Assembly (NCBI GenBank): GCA_002317575.1
Contig: DCIH01000079.1
Coordinates: 30,201 to 39,606 of the forward strand
Reading direction: 5' to 3'
From: Verrucomicrobia bacterium UBA1731
GTDB taxonomy: Bacteria > Verrucomicrobiota > Kiritimatiellia > RFP12 > UBA1067
DNA length: 9,406 bases
The notes under the pieces were generated by a model that saw nothing but the letters and a program-made list of their open reading frames with translations, was not told the DNA's origin and did no database searches. Shown here piece by piece: positions 5,980-9,406 of this stretch. Numbering within the stretch: position 1 is the first letter of the stretch; each line of letters begins with the position of its first letter. Made by a program: the position numbers and the translations under genes.

Positions 5980-6503
5980 ATTCGCAGGCGTTATTTGCGG
6001 ACGCGCGCGTCGCGCACGTCCGTGAACTGAAGGCGGAGGTGACCCGGCTCAAAGCCGCGCTCGCCTCCGCCCAAAATTCCCTCAGGGCCTGGGAGAACCA
6101 TTTCGGCGAAGCGCTGCTGGCGGCGTTCGACGCCGACAAGCTCGAGGAGGGCGGCGAACTGTTGCTCGTGGACGGCTGGAACATGCAGTTCGCCGTGGGC
6201 ATCGCCAAGGACCGCCACGCCGTGGTGGACGCGACGAAGGCGTGGCTCGTGGCGCATCCGAAGGCGCGAGCGTGGGTGGTGTTCGACGGCAACCGCGAGA
6301 ACGCGTGGTGCGAGGACCGTCTGCGCGTGAGCTTCACCGGCGGCGAGGGGTTGCACCGCGCGGACAAGGCGATCTGCGATTACATCCACATGTTGCGCCG
6401 GACGGGGCGTGTGACGCCCGTGACGGTGGTGACGCGCGACAAGGACTTTAGGGAAAAAGCGGAAGCGCTGGGCGCGAAGGTCATAGGCGGTTTCGATGCG
6501 TGA
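5976..6503 (+). CDS. Coiled-coil plus NYN-domain (YacP/Rae1-like) predicted ribonuclease
   Basis: From a GTG start overlapping the cupin stop (GTGA), this gives 175 residues. Residues about 8-50 form a charged amphipathic helix likely to be a coiled coil (VRELKAEVTRLKAALASAQNSL). Residues about 60-172 match the PIN-like NYN fold: LLLVDGWNM (D66, N69), VVFDGN (D104), HRADKAICDYI (D130) and VVTRDKDFREKAEALGAKVI (D145/D147). These acidic residues fit a metal-dependent nuclease site. YacP/Rae1 proteins are ribosome-associated endoribonucleases in Firmicutes; here only the domain similarity is visible. There is no SD before the GTG, so translation likely depends on the cupin gene. The frame is open further upstream (ATG 5658), but that would overlap most of the cupin gene and is unlikely. 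Confidence 0.82.
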   Translation: MNSQALFADARVAHVRELKAEVTRLKAALASAQNSLRAWENHFGEALLAAFDADKLEEGGELLLVDGWNMQFAVGIAKDRHAVVDATKAWLVAHPKARAWVVFDGNRENAWCEDRLRVSFTGGEGLHRADKAICDYIHMLRRTGRVTPVTVVTRDKDFREKAEALGAKVIGGFDA

Positions 6504-6505
6504 AT

Positions 6506-6596
6506 GAGCTGTTGGCTGACAGCTTTTAGCTTAGAGCTGTTGGTTGATAGCTTTTAGCTTAGAGCTGTTGGCTTTTTGCTTAGAGCTGTTAGCTTT
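6506..6596 (+). repeat. Thirteen in-phase heptanucleotide repeats after the NYN gene
   Basis: Beginning 2 nt after the stop, thirteen 7-mers run without a phase break. GAGCTGT opens each higher-order unit at 6506, 6534, 6562 and 6583, so unit lengths are 28, 28, 21 and then a truncated unit. Others are TGGCTGA, CAGCTTT, TAGCTTA, TGGTTGA, TAGCTTT, TGGCTTT and TTGCTTA. All length changes are multiples of 7. The tract runs into hairpin element copy B. Confidence 0.92.
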
Positions 6597-6597
6597 T

Positions 6598-6690
6598 AGG
6601 GGGTGGCGTCGCTCCGCCGACGCCACCAAGAACGGGAAAAGATCGTGCATGTACGAGCTTGGTCACGCCGGCGGAGCGGCGTGACCCCCT
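6598..6690 (+). repeat. Twin-hairpin repeat element, copy B (93 bp)
   Basis: This is the same architecture as copy A: ends AGGGGGT (6598-6604) and ACCCCCT (6684-6690), hairpin 1 at 6602-6627 and hairpin 2 at 6661-6686, with identical stems and loops. The four differences from copy A all lie in the linker between the hairpins. With the preceding 15 and following 5 bases, the direct repeat is 113 bp (6583-6695 against 5480-5592). Confidence 0.92.
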
Positions 6691-6840
6691 TGGGGGAGCA
6701 TTGCGTACGCGGGTGCGTCCCGCACCCGCACGGATAGAGAGGTGCCGAAGAAGATGATGACGGGTCAAGCGCGGGAGTTGAAGCGGCGTGGGTGCCGCTT
6801 CTCTGGAAGAAGCGTTTGGGATTGGAGTTTGGAGGAAACT
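6691..6840 (+). other. Leader of the SGNH gene with two short hairpins
   Basis: No gene is supported here. Two perfect inverted repeats stand out. One is 6709-6729, a 9-bp stem with a 3-nt loop. The other is 6780-6801, an 8-bp stem GAAGCGGC with loop GTGGGT. Neither is followed by a T-run, so terminator function is not supported. GGAGG at 6831-6835 is the RBS of the next gene, 5 nt from its ATG. No clear -10/-35 pair is visible. Confidence 0.5.
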
Positions 6841-8919
6841 ATGATCAGAGGGTTGGGTGTGGTTGCTTGTTGCGCGCTGGCGGCGGTTTGCGGCGCGGTT
6901 GAATGCGATGACGGCTGGAAGACGTTCCTCGACCGCGGCCATTATTTCGCGGACGAGGTGCCGTTCGCGGAGGCGGTGCTCGCGGACATCGCCATGCTCG
7001 CGGACGGCGACTGCGAGGCGACCTTCGCGGTGACGGACGACACGGGCGTGCGGGAGTGGTCCGCCACGAAGAAATTCTCCGTGCCGCAGAAGGATCGGGA
7101 CGGTCTGCGCGCGGTGGCGTATCCCGTCTTCAAGGGGCGCGTCTTCGCGGACCTGAAGCCGGGACGCCATGTGTTCCGCGCCCGTCTGAATCGCGGCAGT
7201 TCCGCGACGGTTTCAGAGAAAGCGTTTTGGGTAAGCGTGCGTCCCGTGGTGCCGAAACCGCCGAAGAACATGGTCGAGCTGCACAAAGGCGACGAGGCGA
7301 CATTCGCAGATGCGTTCGCGAAGGTGGCGGAAGGCGCCACCGCGATCGTCCATCTGCACGAATGGCGCGACGGCGGTGCGCCGCAGGGCGTGCCGGTCGA
7401 AGGTCTCGCGCTCACGCGCGCGGTGTCGTGGCTGCAGGATGCGAACGCCGTCGTTCGGAGGCATCCGTTCACGGAAGGGATGCCGCTCGGGTTCTGCGAC
7501 CGGGACTGGTGGACGGGCTGCATCGCGCGGAACGGCTTCACCACGAAGACGGCGCCCGCGAGCGTGGCGGCGACGAGCGTTCGCGCGGGCGTTTCCGGCG
7601 AAGACCGCATGTCGCTCTTGCTTGCGACGTATCGCCACGGGAAGGGGCGGATCGTTCTTTCCACGCTGCCGATGGACTGGAACTCGCCGGCGGGCTTGCG
7701 GCTGAGGGCGAACGTCCTCAAGGCCTGCGGCGCGTCCGCGGACGGCGAACCGGATCTGCGCGCGTGGGCGCAGGACTGCGGCGTGCGGTTGCCGAACCGC
7801 AAGCCCGGCGGGTGGAGCGGCTACCGTCCGCGCGGCGTCCTCGCCTGGGAATGCACTGTCGCGGGCGCGATCGACGCGACATCTGTCGTCGTGCATCCGA
7901 CCTGTTGCACATGGGGATGCGGGGGATCGCTCGCGCGCGGGAAACAGTGGGAGATGGACGACAAATGGGGCGCGCTCGGGTTCGTCGGTCCGGCGGACGA
8001 AAACGGTCCCGTCGACATCACGTACAACTTCAATCTGCAGCGGCTCGATTCCGTGGTGAAGACGGCGGACGGCCGGGTTGCGCTCCGCTACGGCGAACCG
8101 CGCGCGATCATGCCGAAGGCGCCGGCGCTCGCGGCGGGCGAGACGCGGCTCACGAACCTCTATTGGCGCGCGGGGACGTGCGAGGCGTTTCCCGTGCTGG
8201 AGACGGCCGCCGGGGCGCCGACGTGCGCCGGGGATGACAGCAAGCGCACGACAACAAGGGGGGCGGCCGAGAAAACGCCGAAGGTGCTGAAGAAGCTCCA
8301 GAACGGCGAGCCGGTGACGATCCTCGCCTGGGGCGACAGCGTGACCGAGTGCGGCTACCTCCGCGACGAGGCGAAGTGGCAGGAGCAGTTCGTGCGCCGT
8401 TTGCGGGCGGCGTTTCCGAAGAGCAAGATCACGCTCACGTCGAACGGCTGGGGCGGGCGTTGCACGCAGACGTTCCTGAGCGAGCCGAAGGGCAGCCGGT
8501 ACAACTACGAGGAGACCGTGCTCGGCGTGAAGCCGGATCTCGTCGTAAGCGAGTTCGTGAACGACGCGTGGTATTCGCAGGCCGACTTCGACCGGATCTA
8601 CGGCAAGCTGCGCGACGATTTCGCGCGCATCGGCGCGGAGTGGGTGATCCTCACGCCGCACTATGTGCGCTGCGACTGGATGGGGCTCCAGTCGATGAAG
8701 GACTGCTCCGAAGATCCGCGGGCGTACGTGAAGATGGTGCGGGCGTTCTGCGCGGCGAACAAGGTCGGGCTTGCGGACGCGGCGCTCCGGTGGGGGCATC
8801 TCTGGAAAGAGGGCGTTCCGCACGAGACGCTCTTCGTGAACAACATCAACCATCCGGACGAAGAAGGCATGTCCTTCTTCGCCGACGCGCTGATGGCGTT
8901 CTTCGGCGCCGATCGCTGA
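6841..8919 (+). CDS. Secreted multidomain SGNH-hydrolase (probable carbohydrate esterase)
   Basis: The 692-residue product starts with a signal peptide (about 1-19, MIRGLGVVACCALAAVCG). Residues about 140-298 resemble the glutamine-amidotransferase-like, non-catalytic modules found in large carbohydrate enzymes (HPFTEGMPLGF; GKGRIVLSTLPMDW); this assignment is tentative. Residues about 320-460 look like a beta-rich module of unknown family. The C-terminal domain (about 485-690) is SGNH/GDSL: block I WGDSVT (S500), block II NGWGGR (G538), block III FVNDAW (N574), block V NNINHP (H671). The position three before the catalytic His is Asn rather than Asp, so a Ser-His dyad is likely. Removal of acetyl or similar esters from polysaccharide is inferred. 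ATG 6841 is chosen for its GGAGG (6831-6835) and signal peptide; an in-frame upstream GTG at 6742 would bury the signal peptide. Confidence 0.85.
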   Translation: MIRGLGVVACCALAAVCGAVECDDGWKTFLDRGHYFADEVPFAEAVLADIAMLADGDCEATFAVTDDTGVREWSATKKFSVPQKDRDGLRAVAYPVFKGRVFADLKPGRHVFRARLNRGSSATVSEKAFWVSVRPVVPKPPKNMVELHKGDEATFADAFAKVAEGATAIVHLHEWRDGGAPQGVPVEGLALTRAVSWLQDANAVVRRHPFTEGMPLGFCDRDWWTGCIARNGFTTKTAPASVAATSVRAGVSGEDRMSLLLATYRHGKGRIVLSTLPMDWNSPAGLRLRANVLKACGASADGEPDLRAWAQDCGVRLPNRKPGGWSGYRPRGVLAWECTVAGAIDATSVVVHPTCCTWGCGGSLARGKQWEMDDKWGALGFVGPADENGPVDITYNFNLQRLDSVVKTADGRVALRYGEPRAIMPKAPALAAGETRLTNLYWRAGTCEAFPVLETAAGAPTCAGDDSKRTTTRGAAEKTPKVLKKLQNGEPVTILAWGDSVTECGYLRDEAKWQEQFVRRLRAAFPKSKITLTSNGWGGRCTQTFLSEPKGSRYNYEETVLGVKPDLVVSEFVNDAWYSQADFDRIYGKLRDDFARIGAEWVILTPHYVRCDWMGLQSMKDCSEDPRAYVKMVRAFCAANKVGLADAALRWGHLWKEGVPHETLFVNNINHPDEEGMSFFADALMAFFGADR

Positions 8920-8943
8920 CGGCGTTTGGGCACGGACATTCAC

Positions 8944-8979
8944 GAACTTGGTGACGTCGGCGGAGCGACGTCACCCCCT
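8944..8979 (+). repeat. Solo-hairpin relative of the twin-hairpin element (copy C)
   Basis: From GAACTTGGT to CACCCCCT this matches the right half of copies A and B. The hairpin at 8950-8975 has perfect 10-bp arms starting GGTGACGTCG and loop GCGGAG. The stem differs from hairpin 2 of copies A and B at two positions, each compensated in the opposite arm. The left hairpin and the heptad tract are absent. It lies 24 nt after the SGNH gene stop and could act as a 3'-end structure, although no T-run follows. The rest of the gap to the efp promoter (8980-9030) holds nothing I can name. Confidence 0.85.
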
Positions 8980-9030
8980 GGTGGAGCCGACCGCACAAGG
9001 CGCAGCTCCGCTCTCGAACGCGCGGACGGG

Positions 9031-9059
9031 TTGCCGCTGGCGGACAAACGTTGTATAAT
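9031..9059 (+). promoter_or_regulatory. Sigma-70-type promoter for efp
   Basis: A -35 TTGCCG (9031-9036) and a perfect -10 TATAAT (9054-9059) are separated by 17 bp. Transcription would start near 9066, giving a leader of about 26 nt. AAAGGAG at 9078-9084 is the RBS, 7 nt from the ATG. Confidence 0.8.
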
Positions 9060-9091
9060 TGTCAAACTTTTCAAAACAAAGGAGCAAGAAA

Positions 9092-9406
9092 ATGGGCGAA
9101 GTCATCGGCGCAGGCGAACTGCACAAGGGCGTGAAACTTTTGATCGACGGCGAACCGTGGGAAATCACGGAATTCGATTTCTCGAAGCCGGGCAAGGGTC
9201 AGGCCATCTACAACTGCAAGCTGCGCAACATGGTCACCGGCGGCGGCATGAGCCGCAGCTACCGTTCGGGCGACAAGTTCGAAAAGCCGGAACTCCTCCA
9301 GCGCGACGTCACGTACTCCTACGACGACGGCACCGCGTATGTGTTCACGGACGAAAACTTCGAGGAGATCCGCGTGTCCCCCGAGGTCATGGGCGACAAG
9401 AAGTAC
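9092..9406 (+). CDS. efp: Elongation factor P, 5' part (cut by window end)
   Basis: EF-P binds between the P and E sites and rescues ribosomes stalled on polyproline. The 105 codons present cover the N-terminal KOW-like domain and the start of the first OB domain. Matches are GELHKGVKLLIDGEPWEI, then the modification loop SKPGKGQA (lysine at 35), then KLRNMVTGG and the RSGDKFEKPELLQRDVTYSYDD segment. The loop-tip residue is lysine, as in EF-P types modified by lysylation or left unmodified, and not arginine as in the rhamnosylated type; which applies cannot be told here. The gene has its own good promoter and RBS. About 80 C-terminal residues lie beyond the window. Confidence 0.96.
   Translation, partial: MGEVIGAGELHKGVKLLIDGEPWEITEFDFSKPGKGQAIYNCKLRNMVTGGGMSRSYRSGDKFEKPELLQRDVTYSYDDGTAYVFTDENFEEIRVSPEVMGDKKY

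Noticed and set aside
6506..6596. CRISPR array
   Set aside because: The 28-nt units are contiguous with no spacers and are built of 7-nt sub-repeats; no cas gene is nearby.
6709..6801. Hairpins in the SGNH leader as terminators or a known riboswitch
   Set aside because: There is no T-run after either stem and no recognised aptamer core. They are listed only as inverted repeats.

Overview
The window is GC-rich, gene-dense bacterial DNA with every recognised gene on the + strand. The lineage cannot be fixed from 9.4 kb. High GC, a core-gene backbone interrupted by secreted multidomain polysaccharide-degrading enzymes, and repeat-rich gaps would suit a PVC-superphylum bacterium (for example a gut or rumen Kiritimatiellota/Verrucomicrobiota relative). 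That is a low-confidence inference.

Region 1 (13-2626) is a compact translation and vitamin block. An initiator tRNA-fMet gene is followed 11 nt later by infA (IF-1). A TPP riboswitch then starts about 10 nt after the infA stop, followed by thiM, thiE and thiD. The three thi genes form a thiamine salvage set (thiazole kinase, thiamine-phosphate synthase, HMP/HMP-P kinase). The riboswitch appears to carry the thiM Shine-Dalgarno sequence inside its own conserved 3' part, so it would act on translation. No promoter or terminator is visible between the tRNA and thiD, so the block may be one transcript.

Region 2 (2627-5450): a promoter with TGCTATAAT drives a secreted fusion enzyme, an N-terminal clan GH-A glycoside hydrolase joined to a C-terminal alpha/beta-hydrolase esterase. 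A second TGCTATAAT promoter lies so close to the next ATG that the parvulin-type prolyl isomerase mRNA is probably leaderless.

Region 3 (5451-6840) is the most unusual part. A small cupin gene and an overlapping coiled-coil/NYN (YacP-like) ribonuclease gene sit between two direct copies of a composite repeat. Each copy is an in-phase heptanucleotide tract joined to a 93-bp element of two perfect 10-bp hairpins with mutually complementary loops. A single-hairpin relative occurs at 8944-8979, and the stems differ by compensated changes only. Different heptanucleotide tracts also fill the thiM/thiE and thiE/thiD junctions.

Region 4 (6841-9406) holds a large secreted protein ending in an SGNH esterase domain, then the half-size hairpin copy, a good sigma-70-type promoter, and the 5' part of efp (elongation factor P), cut by the window end.

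The main candidates for something undescribed are the heptad-tract/hairpin repeat family and the tRNA-fMet/infA/TPP-riboswitch/thiMED arrangement.
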